Of a DNA stretch of 64,000 bases, positions 11,076 through 23,934 are shown one piece after another. How positions within the stretch are numbered: position 1 is the first letter of the stretch; each line of letters opens with the position of its first letter. The DNA comes from Epiperipatus broadwayi (lineage: Eukaryota > Onychophora > Udeonychophora > Euonychophora > Peripatidae): positions 5,746,085 to 5,810,084 of the forward strand of contig JAQFVV010012396.1 in the NCBI GenBank assembly GCA_028023455.1. Reading direction: 5' to 3'. The notes under the pieces were generated by a model. That model worked only from the letters and a program-made list of their open reading frames with translations. It did not search any database and was not told where the DNA came from. The position numbers and the translations under genes were made by a program.

Positions 11076-12295
11076 CAGACTAGTGTAAAAAAGTAAATTG
11101 TAAATCAGCCAGGTAACATTATATCTATTGGTTTTTGACTAGCAGCAGAGCCTTTAAGTGGCACGTGGGGGCTAATCAATGATAACCCAATATTTTTGCA
11201 TCTAAAAATTTATATTATGATTAACATTTTTTTATTAGTAATGCCTTTTTTTTTCTCTATTATTATTATTATTAATACAATATAAACTTATAAACCCATT
11301 TAACATTGAGCACTGGAGTAATTTGAAAATTATAATTGCAGTTTGAATGTTATAACTGACTATTTATTAGTCTGCATTCAGAACAGGTTGTATTTATCTG
11401 TTTAAGGAGGTTTATTTAAACTTCTTTCTATCAATAATTTCAGTCTCTGGGGTTAAGTTGCAATCTTTAGTGTCTATATAAATATATCAGATCATACATA
11501 AAAGTGGAATTCCACCTTTACTGTTAAAAGGAGGTTGCTTTGACAACTGATTGAAATTATTGATTGTTATTAATATTGGGATTGTCTAAGTGTTGACTGA
11601 TTTTAATGAATATATCATTTTTATATTTTTATGTTCAAATTTATGAAATGTTTTTTTTATCTTAAAATATAGGTTATTTTTTTAACTAATCTATATAGCT
11701 TTATTGTTATTATTTTTTTATTAAATTCTTTATTTCTCCAACATATTTATTTGTAATGCTTTTAAATAGCAGTTTTTGCAATTTATTTCATAAATTTTGT
11801 TAATATCATTGTTGAGATCTTTATTATAATTTATACATTTATTTTCTTTAAAAAAACAATAGATCTTTATTTATTTATTATTTTAGTATCCATTAAATTA
11901 CTATGTTATTTACTTATTTATGTTTTTTATTTTATTGTTTTTATATTTATACTTATTAGAATAATAATTTTAATATATTTTAAAGTAGTTATAAAAATAA
12001 ATTTATATTTTATATCTTATTAAATTGTGTATATATTGTTGTTTCTACATTACTTTTTTTGTATTTAAATGTGTTATTATTTAATATATTTAAGTAGCTT
12101 ATTTTATTTTACTATTTTTTTTCCTATTGTAAATTTTATACTTTTACTATTTTATTAATGAATTTTATAAATTTATCTTATCTTTAATTTCTATTAAATA
12201 TTAATAGATTATCATCTATATATTTTTTTAATAAAATAGATCTTTATTATTATTGTTGTTATTATGTTTCAAAAAATTTTATTAAACAAATATTA
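11076..12295. other. Mostly unannotated AT-rich sequence with one small dispersed repeat
   Basis: At 11546-11625 lies a copy of a dispersed repeat (core ttgattgttatt, then attgggattgtctaag and gttga) that recurs at 40283-40340 (same strand) and 53108-53197 (opposite strand). Nothing else could be supported. Confidence 0.5.
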
Positions 12296-12299
12296 CATA

Positions 12300-13200
12300 G
12301 AATTACAAAAAAGATTGCATTCTGTTACATAGGAAATCATGTTAACTTTAGAATAAACTCTAAGTTTTAAATTCAATTATATTTTACAGTTTATATAACT
12401 TTTTTTTGATGGTGATTCTGTTATAGGTTTGATGGTTGTTTTATGAGTGACCACGTTGCTGCTGCAATGTCTGGAGGGCTACTTTTGTAATCCCATTCTT
12501 TTATTTGTTAAAGTTTTTGTAAATGTTGCTGGATGTCTTCTTGTATTGTTACCAAATGTAAATGAGTATCTCATGCACCAGTATACATATAATAGAAAAA
12601 TTATTGCTCGTATTGTTGGGGTAAGGTTTTTTTTTAAAGGATTGTAATATGTTTATTATTGATATATTTTTCCTTTGGTAGGTTTCTATTAATAGTTTAC
12701 ATATATTAGATAGACTTTTGTATGAGTAGAATATATGCTGTTGTGTTTCTTCTGCTGTGAGGCATAGATTGCAAAAAAGATCAATGTTTTTATATAGACA
12801 TTTGTATCGAAGGAAATATAATTTTGGTAATGCATAAAAGTTTATTTTTAATATAAAATCAAAATATTTGGGTTCTAATGACCATTTTTTTAAATTTCTT
12901 TAGTAATTGATAATTGTTAATTCCAAGCATTGCTGTTTGTGGGTCTTGAGAATTTTCTGTGTATAATAGTTTGTAAATTTGCCAGTATGAATATTTGTAT
13001 CTTTGATTCAATGTTAATTAAGTAGATATTGTTGTGATACTTTGTATTAATGAAGGAAAATACTGTGAATGGTGGAGTATCCATTGGTGTGATTATAAGC
13101 AAACATTTTAGTTTAAGGAATTGTCTTATTGTTGGTGCTAATATGTTGATTGATTTCTGTATATGGAATGTGTGGACAGTGTGCAGTCCTAATTCATTGT
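12300..13200 (-). pseudogene. LINE ORF2 C-terminal region with CCHC-like finger
   Basis: Read on the minus strand, a nearly open stretch from about 13200 to 12450 ends in the C-terminal pattern of L1/CR1-like polymerases. IYKLLYTENSQDPQTA is followed, after small frame changes, by LPKLYFLRYKCLYKNIDLF and CNLCLTAEETQQHIF near 12740-12790. The Cys-x2-Cys-x8-His spacing with 'EET..H.F' is the conserved finger-like motif at the end of these proteins. It is followed by VHEILIYIW, resembling the terminal 'I..IWK.RN' segment. The RT core is not present, so this is a 5'-truncated, decayed insertion. No target duplication could be defined. Confidence 0.62.
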
Positions 13201-13209
13201 TGTTGTTGT

Positions 13210-14790
13210 TGTTATTATTATTATAGGTATTTCAAACTCATTCCTATATATACTTCTTAACAGTACACTTACTATTCCTCTTGTTAATAATAATTTTACC
13301 ATAAATAATACTCATTATTAATGTCTTATTGAAATAGATATAAAAAATAATTGAATACTTTATTACTAAGGAGGTCATACAACATTTGAACACAGAAAAT
13401 GAAGATTGTTTTTTTAGTTTATTACTTTATTGCTGCTGTACAGAGCAATGAAATAGATTGAATAGTTTAATACAATAAGTGGATAACACATGTAATAATA
13501 AATAAAGCAATTTTTTTTTGTAATTTAGATCACTTCTGTATTCACTTAGCTGATGAACTTTCACACACATTTTTATTTATGACTGAGTTATATTAAGTTG
13601 AAAACATTACAGAACAATAATCCAATAGAATTATATTTCTACTAAAGTGCTTAAGCTATTTCATCACTATTCAATCTATTGAGGTCGATAATCAACTTAT
13701 TTCAATTGAGGTCTTTCTATATCTATGTTATCCATTTAGTACAGATAAAATGAAGTGTTAATATTATTACTATTTCTAATTATGAAAAGAAAATTATTCT
13801 TGAATTATTAAAACTGTGAACACAAATACTCTTATATATTAATCTAATTTTATTACAAATATTTATTATTTTAAAACATATCTCTTTACAATAATCATCT
13901 TTTGTTATTTATATATAACCATTTAACATTTTTCATTAGGTTAGACATTTTTATAACTTCTGACCTTGATTTTTGAATTAATATGATTCAATATATCTAA
14001 TAGTTGTTGTATAATTGCTGATAATCATTATTTTTGAACTTTACACCTCTTTTCATGTTCCTTTTTTTTTTTTTTTTCATTTCTGTAACTTACCATTAAA
14101 GGTATGGTTGAGTGGGTGAAAAATATTATTCTAATGGCTCCCAAGAGATACTTCAACCAACAAGATTTTATTAGCATTGTACATATTCTTCTGTGTGTAT
14201 ATAAAAAGATGCTAAAGGAAATTTGTAGACCACCAATAAATAGTCTCAATATTGGTTTGATTCCTGATTGAATATACAGACATTAGATAATGTAATATTA
14301 CTTCTTTTTATAAATTACTATAATCAAATTTTCACAATGAAATATTGATCAAGCATACATTTGATTGAGATCATAACATTGGTGGACTTTAATCACAAAT
14401 AATTTTCAAAATCATATTAAAGAAAGTAATTGAAGCTGACTGATTTGATATGTTTGACTTATACCACATATTTTTATTGGTATAAAAATTTATACCTCAG
14501 TGTATATATTTTCAAATTACAATAAAAGCTACATTACTAATAGAAATGTTATTTTTTGAGATCTACTGATTTTATATCTACCTGATAAATTCTTCAGGAT
14601 TTGCGCACTTTTCTTATTACATTTACCATTCATATTGCCAATATTAAAAGCAGTCACTGGAAATTCTCACTTTTTTAGATTTGACACTTACTGTTAAAAA
14701 GGCTGTATTTTTTAATAATATTTTTTCATCATGTGCCTATTAGTATAAGAATCGTAAATGAGTTTGCTAATAAATTGATTCATTAATATA
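13210..14790. other. Unannotated AT-rich sequence
   Basis: Only short trinucleotide runs (near 13200-13225) and a T-tract (14063-14078) were noted. Confidence 0.4.
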
Positions 14791-14879
14791 AATCTTCTCT
14801 TTGGGTAATTGGAACAAGAAGGAAAGTTTCATATTATTTTCAAACTGTTTTAATTTTTTTTTAGGAATGTTGCTTAATG

Positions 14880-14880
<1 letters not shown>

Positions 14881-14971
<91 letters not shown>
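14881..14971. repeat. (TA)n microsatellite
   Basis: About 90 bases of uninterrupted TA. The open frame of Ile-Tyr repeats across it is an artefact of the period. Confidence 0.98.
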
Positions 14972-14972
<1 letters not shown>

Positions 14973-14995
14973 CTTCAAATCAATATACTAATCTT

Positions 14996-15252
14996 ATAAC
15001 TGAATATTTATAAATACAGCAATTAGATATATTTAAAATATAACTTCAAAAATTTTATTCACTTAGGAGCACTTTTTCGACTATCTTTCTAGTAAACGTT
15101 AAGATCACAGAATTGTGGGAAAGTTAGCCTTTCAAAGTGTTAGTTGGCAAAGACTATGAGGATAGTCGAAAGTGCTTCTAAATGGATAAAATTTTTAAAG
15201 TTATATTTTATATATATATCTAATTACTGTATTTATAAATATTCAATTATAT
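14996..15252. repeat. Foldback (palindromic) repeat, ~255 bp
   Basis: Left arm 15000-15085 pairs with right arm 15156-15252: tgaatatttataaatacag, then aattagatatat, aaaatataactt, aaaattttat, and gcactttttcgactatc versus its complement gatagtcgaaagtgc. The roughly 70-base centre is unpaired. The size and symmetry are those of a non-autonomous DNA element. Confidence 0.8.
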
Positions 15253-15254
15253 AT

Positions 15255-16515
15255 ATAAATGAGTTGAGAGGATAATTAAATAATCTTTTAATAAGTAAAT
15301 TACAATTAAAATAAAAATATATTTTTCAATATATCTATTCTAAATTTAAAAAAAGTTAAAATCTTTAATGAAAGTGACTAATTTGTCATAAAAGAGTATA
15401 TGTAAGATGATTTTTCACTTCTACTAGCCATGAAAAGTTAGACATTATAACCAAAATTATTTATTTTATTGTTGTTAAATTAATATGTCATATTAAATAA
15501 TGCATATCTTTAACCATTATTTTCTCTAAATAATCTACTGTAACAACTTTAAAATTTCAGCAAGCTTTTCTATGTAATATCTTTTTATATCAAGACTGAC
15601 TTAAAATTAGATTATTTGATATTTTTTCAGCATTTAAAAATGAAAAGATAATTAAATATAAAAAAAAATTTAACTTTGGACCAGACTGTACATAATAAAA
15701 ATAAATAATATGTTTTATAGAATCAGTATATCTCAAGATTTTTGTAAAATTTTATTTAGACTTTTCCATTACATTTTTTTAAAGAAAGATTTCTGGTGAA
15801 TTCAAATTTAGTTTTAATCTGTACTTCTAATTCTATGGTAAAAAAAAAATGAAAATCATCTTTTTGGAACATGTAATTGTTTTAATTATCTTAGTCATTA
15901 TGTTTTGGTAGACTAGAGATTAATTAAAAAAATATAAAATTAACACAATGAAAATTTTTGTTCTGTATGATATACTATGCTCTCATTTCATACTTTGAGA
16001 ACTTTATAGAAAGTTAAATTTACATTTATTTTTAATGACAAATATATAACTTTCCACAAATAAAATCAAAACAAAGTAATAAGAACTTTATGTTGACTCT
16101 ATCATGTAGATAAAAGTATTCTATGTTGTATCAACTACCTATGTTCACATGTAGTAACTTAATGAGTCAATGATTTGTTTTAAAATCCTGCAATTTTACA
16201 GTTACAGTGTTTTAGTTCATTGTAAAATATATTTGTGTATGTGTTTATCAAGTTTTTACCTGAAGACAGGAAAATTTAGACAAAAAAATAATAATATCCA
16301 AGAAATAACACATTTGATTATTCTTGCTAATATTTTGCCACTGCTTTCCTTCCTCTTAATGCAATTTATTTTAGCATCTCAATTTTAAAGCCATATTTTG
16401 AATTTTATGGAAATCTTACATGATGGGAATAGTAAGTAAGCATTAATAAGAATTGATATTCTTTGCAATATCTTCTGGGGGAACATTCTATTAATTCTCA
16501 TAGGATATACAAGCA
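15255..16515. other. Unannotated AT-rich sequence
   Basis: No coding frame or repeat could be supported; the frame 16170-16388 has no recognisable content. Confidence 0.4.
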
Positions 16516-16519
16516 CTTT

Positions 16520-16802
16520 AACATGCTAGGTGAAGAAGCTGTTTAATGGTAAAAAAAAAAAAAAAACAATCAAAGTAAATTAATGCAGGCCTAGCGCTTT
16601 TGAGATTTTGTCCCCTCATATTCATGGACAAAACAGATTTTAAATCATTATTGTGATATTGATAAATGGTAATGTATGTAAATGTGTATGTAAATTAACT
16701 TGTCCATTTTCTAGAGATAGCAAAATATGTGTCACATCTATTGATTGCATCGTTATCGTTGATGATAAAATATGGTTCTTTAATTTTCATAGTGATAGCT
16801 GA
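16520..16802 (-). mobile_element. Second Penelope-like 3' end (GIY-YIG C-terminus plus 3' UTR)
   Basis: The segment aligns to 5840-6095. On the minus strand it encodes KEPYFIINDNDAINRCD and ISRKWTS followed by a stop at about 16700, matching the C-terminus of the frame at 5983-6711. It then carries the same 3' block (catgaatatgagggga, then a gcgct and ggcc context) and the gaagaagctg motif. An A-run at 16551-16567 was expanded within it. Only about 280 bases survive, so it is a strongly 5'-truncated copy. Confidence 0.75.
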
Positions 16803-17145
16803 CTGCAAATTTATAATAATGATTACATAATCAATAAATATAAAAATCAAATGCATAATTTTTGCTTGTGGATTTTAGCATAGTAGGAAAATAGCGAATC
16901 TATTAATTAATGAATACTGGATCAAAGATTAACCTGTTACTTTCACTTGATCTCTCAAGGGATCAATCACTCAAATTTTTTTCTGGTGTTTGAATATTGA
17001 TTACCTGATCTCCCAAAAGTCTACTCATGATTTATTTTTACAAATTTAAAAAGCATTAATGACAATTGTGGAACATTATTGAAAAACACTATACAAAGCT
17101 TCTTCTTCTTCTTCCTTTTCCTATGTATTGATTTCTACTTTAACA

Positions 17146-17402
17146 TATCATACCATTTACAACTCTCTTAAACATTTTATCAATACTCTTTATTTATATC
17201 AAAACTAACAGTTTCGACTGTCCTGCAGTCATAATCAGAGTTCTTTACTCTGATTATGACTGCAGGACAATCGAAACTGTTAGTTTTGATATAAATAAAG
17301 AGTATCTGATTATGACTGCAGGACAATCGAAACTGTTAGTTTTGATATAAATAAAGAGTATTGATAAAATGTTTAAAAGGGTTGTAAATGGTATGATATA
17401 TA
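17146..17402. repeat. Near-perfect long inverted repeat with a 56-bp arm duplication
   Basis: The left arm (about 17146-17239) is the reverse complement of 17306-17402 with almost no mismatch: catatcataccatttacaa at the outside, ctctttatttatatcaaaac and gtcctgcagtcataatcag inside. The central part of the right arm is duplicated (17250-17305 and 17306-17361, 56 bases each). The high identity marks it as young compared with other repeats in the window. Confidence 0.9.
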
Positions 17403-17404
17403 CT

Positions 17405-18400
17405 ATACAAATCTGTAAGCAAACTTAAATGCTTTTTTAAAATATAAAAAAGAACTTGTTTGCCACAAGTTGATTTTAAACTTTTACAATTTTGAATTCT
17501 TTAACATTTCTTCTCTTGTAAATACTTCTAAATATAAAATATATTATTATTATAAATAAAAATAGGACAAATGGTTTTAAAAAAGGAAAAAAGATAAAGG
17601 ATGCAGTCATATTGTAGCAAATAATTATTGAAAAATACATAAAGCAAATAATATATTTCTTTACTATAAAAAGTAGACAATAAATAAGATTCCATAATGT
17701 ATAATGCAAAAACTCTGTATTGATTTCTATCGGTAAATGTAAATAAAACAGCGCTTTGGTCAATACACTGGAATCAATGTGATCACTTCGATGCTCAAAT
17801 ATTATGTGATTTCCCACCCAACTGATCCCAGTATTTAATTACACATACTGAAACGATCAATAATTAAATGAAAGGTGTAAATAAAACAAGACCTATTAGA
17901 AGAAAAGATAAAATTATATAGAAATAGAAAAAATAAATCAAATTATCTCATTAATAGTAAGGCAGGGCAAAAGACTAAACAACTTTTAAAATTACTGCAG
18001 GATAAAAATCTCTTTATTAACTTCTCACAGAGAAAAGTTAAAAAAGACATTTCTGATCAGGCTTGCCAAATGCTATAAAAATTTAAAACGTTTCCACCCA
18101 TGTTTTATACTCCAGCTAAAAAGAGTTAGATCCCCATTTCTGATTATTACTGTATGATTGGATGGGATGATTATAGATCAGTTGCCTAAAAAACACAAAT
18201 TACAATTTTAAATAGCTGTAATAGCATGATATATATATATATGCACTACTTTGTTTAAATACCAAAACATTTAAAAAGTTGGTCATTCCAATATTTACGT
18301 ATATATATATATTCCAATCTTGGCTAATTAACTAAATGCTGTTAATAAATCTTTTAGCCCTCCAATACTTAACAATATTGCTATGCTAATGTAAAATAAC
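17405..18400. other. Unannotated AT-rich sequence
   Basis: The 113-codon minus-strand frame at 17476-17817 is hydrophobic but lacks any recognisable motif, and its codon content follows the local AT bias. I do not call it a gene. Confidence 0.4.
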
Positions 18401-18404
18401 CCCC

Positions 18405-18602
18405 TTGCACTAGCTTTCCAGATATACATAGGAATTAGTAAATCTAGCACATTTTTAAATTAAAATGAAATCCCATGAAAATTAGAACTAGGCTATATAT
18501 ATATAAGGCTGGATTTACAACTGAGAAATAATGGATTTTATTCTTGTTTAAAAACTTACTACATTTGCTAATCCTTTCATATACTTGAAACAGCTAGTGC
18601 AA
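18405..18602. repeat. Diverged foldback repeat, ~200 bp
   Basis: The left arm starts tgcactagct at 18405. It pairs with the right arm ending agctagtgca at about 18602, through aggaattagtaaat versus the complement of atttgctaatcct and then aaatgaaatccca versus tggattttatt. Mismatches are common, so it is an old element. Confidence 0.65.
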
Positions 18603-18604
18603 AT

Positions 18605-19775
18605 AGTATTCTTTGCATTCACTTAGTATTCTAGTAGTAGTCAAGATTAAAAATTATATATTATGTTTGTAGAGTGTTATATTTAATTATATGTGTGTGG
18701 GCGTGCATGCTTGTATGTATACAAAATATATCAAATAGAATTATGTATATTTATTAATGTAGCATATAAAATGTAAACTAATGATTTGTTGTTGTTTTTT
18801 TTTACTTTAAATATAAATTTCTGCAATCAAGTTTATATTAATGAAATAATGTAAAACACTCAACATTACAGGTGGCTATGGTTTGTGTCTGTGTATAATT
18901 TATTTATTATTGGTAGGTTGAACTGATTACGTTTCTGGTATAAGTTCAACACACTCTAACAAACCTATTATATAATCTTTCTCTGTTTACATTTACTCCA
19001 TGATTTTAGGTGCTATTTTGAATTACTATCAAATATATACAATTACACAAACAGGTTTTGTTCAAAACGTTGAGATGTTGGTTTTTATTAAATTTCAGAT
19101 TACTAGTGTGATAGTATTAACAAAAACCGAATATGGCTGTTGGATTTAAGGTGCAATAATTTCAAGCATCTAACTTATAAAGATCATAAACCAGAAATTT
19201 GATTGTTTTTATGTAACAGTGTCCAGTCATTGCTCAAATTTATCACTTTGGAGTAAGATAGAGAAAACTGTTCTGAAAAGCACATGTTAGTTAAAAAATA
19301 AGAGAAATCATGTAATGCTTTATTGGCATACCAAAGGATAAAAGATGGATGCAGTTATAAATTTGACATCATTAAAAAATATAGCTACTATCTTGGTGCC
19401 AGCTTTATATATTTATAGAAGTAAATTGAATTTGAATTCAAAACCTTGTGATGTTTTAATTTCAGGCTATTATCTACATCTTATAAAAACAATAAAAGGT
19501 TATTTCTGGGATGTGATATGTATTAGATCTAAATTTTTCATTTAATGAAAAGAATAAGCCAGAAACTAGTTTTGATATATTGATATGATAGAACTGCCAT
19601 CTAAAGTCTATTGACTTTTTAAGCTTCAAGCTTATAATATTATAGATTTGGAGTAGACTTTTAACTTATTTTTTGGCATGTCTGATCTATTATAAAATTC
19701 AACCAAATGGGGCAAGATTACATATAATTTCATTTATTAAACAATCCTGCTATAAATAAATGTTAATATTTTCCT
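18605..19775. other. Unannotated AT-rich sequence
   Basis: No supported feature. The frame 19345-19545 shows no motif. Confidence 0.4.
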
Positions 19776-19779
19776 TACA

Positions 19780-19989
19780 GATCTCTGGGACAAATGAATT
19801 GTTATTTGAGATAGTCAAAAAAATGTGAATTTAAGCCATCACAATTATAGAAAATGACTGAGTTTAAATCCATATAAGAACATGGATTAAAAATAAAAGA
19901 AGAGTTCACCTTTTGTTTCTAGTTAAATTCAAGATAGAAAATGCAGTTTAGCTTATAGCTGTCAATAGTAATTGATAATTATTTAGCAG

Positions 19990-20048
<59 letters not shown>

Positions 20049-20760
20049 CATTACATCAAAATATTCTCACTGTTTTTTTTGTTTACTTCATAAGAGATTC
20101 ATAGAAATATTTAATCTAATACATGCAATTTTCTGAGGGAGATGAACTGTTACTTCCAGGATTTCAAGAACTGTAATTCTTTTAAAACCTCATATTTATA
20201 AAAATGTCCACCTGCATATAAATTTATATATGAACATGCATTAGAAATTAAAAAGGAAACCAGCTTTTGTTTCTAATTAAATTCAAACCAAAAATTAAAA
20301 AATGCTAATTGTAGAATTACCTAAAAATAGCATTATTAAACATAATTTTCATTATTCTTTTGCATAAACTATCAAACATTGCAGTTACAGAGCAAATTAA
20401 TTATTTATAACAATAGCACTTCAATAGAATAATCCCATTCATTACATATTTTAGGCACTATAATTAATTATGAGTATATATTAATTATTTGAATCTTTAT
20501 TTATAGAATTTTAAAATGAGTATAAATAGCTCTACTTTGTAAATTAAAATATAAATCTATTCAAATTAATATATCTTCAATATGTTGATTTTTTTAACAT
20601 TCACTCTTCTTAGCTAAAGTTATTCATGATTATCCTCTATATAATATAGAGTGCAATAAAACAACATTGCAAGTAGAGATCAAATCAATTATTTAGTAGT
20701 AATCCTTCACAAGAATAAGCTCATGTGTTACTTATATTTGGTATTATAATTTTTTAACTT
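19780..20760 (+). repeat. Diverged direct repeats around a (TA)n tract
   Basis: The block cttttgtttctagttaaatt near 19912 with its upstream gaacatggatta recurs as cttttgtttctaattaaatt near 20263 with gaacatgcatta. A further pair (aacattgcagttacagagca near 20378; aacattgcaagtagagatca near 20663) suggests a third unit. Units are roughly 300-340 bases and strongly diverged. A (TA)n run occupies 19990-20045. Confidence 0.5.
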
Positions 20761-22121
20761 TATTTCCACATCACATACTAATTTGTAGCTAAGGATTTTT
20801 TTCAGTTGTCTTTAGATAAGGTAACGTTAAGTCACATGAATAAACAATTAAAGTATTGCTTCTGGTTTATCAATTTAAATTGTTTGTTACAATGTATAAG
20901 ATGTTATTAATATATATTTTAATCACAGATTGAATTTTAAAAAAATTTCTTAGATTTATGTAGTATATTGTAACGGTCATATTTGTACATTCATGCAACA
21001 AAATCCAGAATTCTGTCAAATTATACTAAAGCTGATCTATATGAGGGCTTGAGACCTCAAATATGATCACACTTCAGCTCTTTCACCAATATTCTGTGAT
21101 TCACTAGCCTATGAATGACATGTATGAGGTTATACTCAGTCTCAATTTAATTTGTGAGTTGGCAATAGAACAGGGTGGAACATAAGATTTGGGAATGACT
21201 GATATACTAATAATATTAACTAATGCACTTATGGCTAAATAAATGAATATATAAAAATAACATGCTAATACTAAATTTGGATTGATTTGGAGTGGTTTAA
21301 AGTAGTTTATGAGAGACACAGAACACAATTACAATCTAAAATATCTTTAATAAATTAAATGAAACAAATTAAACAATATAAAACAAAACAGAAGTGCATT
21401 GGTAAATCTTACACATGCAGATGTTATAACAATAATCACCTAATTTAGTTACAGGGATCTCATCTTTAGGATGTACTTTTAATAATTTATTTTTAAAGTT
21501 TATTATAATTTAGTATCTGCAATAATGTTCATGTGTAAGTATGCTATGCCATCTATTCTAGGTTTGCTATGGAGTCAAATCTTACAATGATGATAAATGA
21601 TAAAATATATCTTATCCTTACTAAAAATACATAATGAGCAATAATACACTCCCTATGCAGATTCTTTAGGCAAACTATATCTGGTGTTCAGATCAATGCT
21701 GAACTTCATAATAATGTTAAGGAGGGACAAACTGGTGATTGTTGTGGAGTTTCTAACACTAAGGCACTAAATTAACTAAATAAGATTTGTGGCATGAATG
21801 TGTAATTAGTCACAGAATTCAGTACCAAGTACTCAGTTCTCTTGGCCTGTACAACTTGCTATCTTAATATGAACTTAGTTCAGGAGATTAGAGCAGCTTT
21901 ACAAATTGCTTTCTGGACACTCATGTTCCAGTTCTAAGGAGGCTGTCTGAACTAAAATAATGGGGTGGCATTTTACCATAAGCACATTTATAAAGAAACA
22001 TAGCAAGGCATATTGCACATGTTGTGCTTTGTAAGAACACATTCGTAATGCTTACTAAAGAATATTAAAATTAAAACTAATGCGAAAAATACTACAGTTT
22101 CATTCTGCAAAACTACCTTAA

Positions 22122-22874
22122 CCTTTTGACTGCTAATTATATTACTGGTCATCTGAGGTAAAAATCAAAGCTTTTAATTGGCCAACTCACAAACTGAAGA
22201 CAGTCAATTGTTAAAATATATTTATCTTTTAATGTGATATTTACTTTAGTTTTGTTTGTAAAAAGTATATTAATAATTTGTCAGGTTATGAAAGTGAACG
22301 AAAGTGTTTTCAAAAATAAATTTCTATTTATTTATTGTATAAATATTTTGTAGCGGCAAATCTAAAGTGAAATATAGTAATCCAATTAAAAAGAGTTGCT
22401 GATGTAAATTTTTTTTTCACTTTCATGTTACAGAAAAGTAAATATTTTTTTTGCTAAAATCTTAAATATTTTTACTAAAATCTTAAATATTTTTCTGAAA
22501 TAGTTGTATTTTTAGCCTGTTTTATCAAAATTGTTTATAATTCATCAAAATTACTCAAAAAAACATTTATTTATCATTTTCAAAATAAAACAAAATACGA
22601 ACATAACTCTTTACTTTTTGGCAGCCATTTCCTTTGCTGTCAAAATTTACACAGCCAATAATATTCAAGAGAAGGTGAAGCTTTGCTATTCTCTGACATA
22701 TTTTGGCATTTTATTGATTTTTTACTTGTAAAATAATTCAAAAGAGGGCAGCATCTTACAGAACTTTTAAAAATCTAACTATTGACTATAAAATGACTAT
22801 CCTAGCATTAAAAATAACGGAATTAGAGTGACGTCAATCGTCGACGAAAGGTCTCTTAAGCTTCATCACAAAGG
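22122..22874. mobile_element. piggyBac-type non-autonomous element with TTAA target duplications
   Basis: The 753-base insertion is bounded by TTAA at 22118-22121 and 22875-22878. Its ends read CCTTTTGAC inward from the left and CCTTTGTGA inward from the right (complement), the short CCYT-type termini of piggyBac elements. R1 copy 1 supplies the empty site: excising the insertion and one TTAA restores continuous alignment with 6795-6860 across the aaactgg and gaaact(g/a)tag blocks. The interior carries no transposase frame. The two termini match only over about five to seven bases, so longer inverted repeats have decayed or never existed. Confidence 0.75.
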
Positions 22875-23854
22875 TTAATCCAGTTTGCTAATTAGCATAC
22901 TTAAAAAATGCTATGAGGGATTTCATTAAAGCAATCTAGTCTAGAATGCTAATCTGAATAGTTTATTTAATAAACTAATGAGAAGAAAAGCATATTTGGG
23001 GCTTAAGTAATTATTATTAATATACTTTTTTAAATATCATCCCTGCTATTAATTAACTCAACATATATTATTATGCAAACCTTAACTATTAGCTAGAATA
23101 TAGTAGCTTAACTAAACAAAGATATATAAGAATAGGTTTCAAATGGAGATTTATGTTTGCTAAAAGCAGCATAAATCAATTGCAGGAGAGCTTCTAATCA
23201 TCTCTCTAAAGTTATTAAATTACTAATCTTCATTTTGAATTATGGCATATCATAAAATATCAATAGAATAAAACAAAATGAAAAAAAAGAAAGAAGTATG
23301 GCTGCAGATTAGAAAAGTATATATAATAACTGAATACAGTTATTATGTTCAGATAATTATTTAAATCATAATTATTCCTTTAAAATAGGCAAGACTGTTA
23401 CAGTTATTGAATTGAATTTAAAGTTACACAAGATTTATAATACATAGTTTAGTCTATTAAAGAATTATTTATAAGTTTATAATTTATGAACATTCAATGA
23501 AATAGCTAGCTTAGAAAACTTATTAGCATAGTTTAATTAAAGATTTATTTTTAAAGAGCTCTGTGGAAAAATATATTACCAATAATCTTCTAGCTGAGGC
23601 ATCTGGAATTATATTTGGCACTGATGTTCTTTAATAGGTTGTCCTGGTGTCTTTTTGGCAGCTGGTATAACTAGTTTTTTCCATTCTGTGGTGATGATTA
23701 TTGGCAGTGGATGGACTGTTACCACTCTTCAAAAGGAAGATGGAAAAACTGGGCTTTCTTAGTTGATTATCTTCATTTTTAAATCAAGCATAGCTTCTAG
23801 CAGCAACTGCTTCATATATAATAGAGTGGAGGATCTTGACTGTTGAAATGGGAG

Positions 23855-23857
<3 letters not shown>

Positions 23858-23932
<75 letters not shown>
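23858..23932. repeat. (TA)n microsatellite
   Basis: TA runs on both sides of a single 'gaatat' interruption, inside R1 copy 2. Confidence 0.97.

Positions 23933-23934
<2 letters not shown>

Noticed and set aside
17476-17817. 113-codon hydrophobic frame as a membrane protein gene
   Set aside because: AT-rich codons give Ile/Phe/Tyr/Leu-rich translations by chance; no start context, motif or homologous copy supports it.
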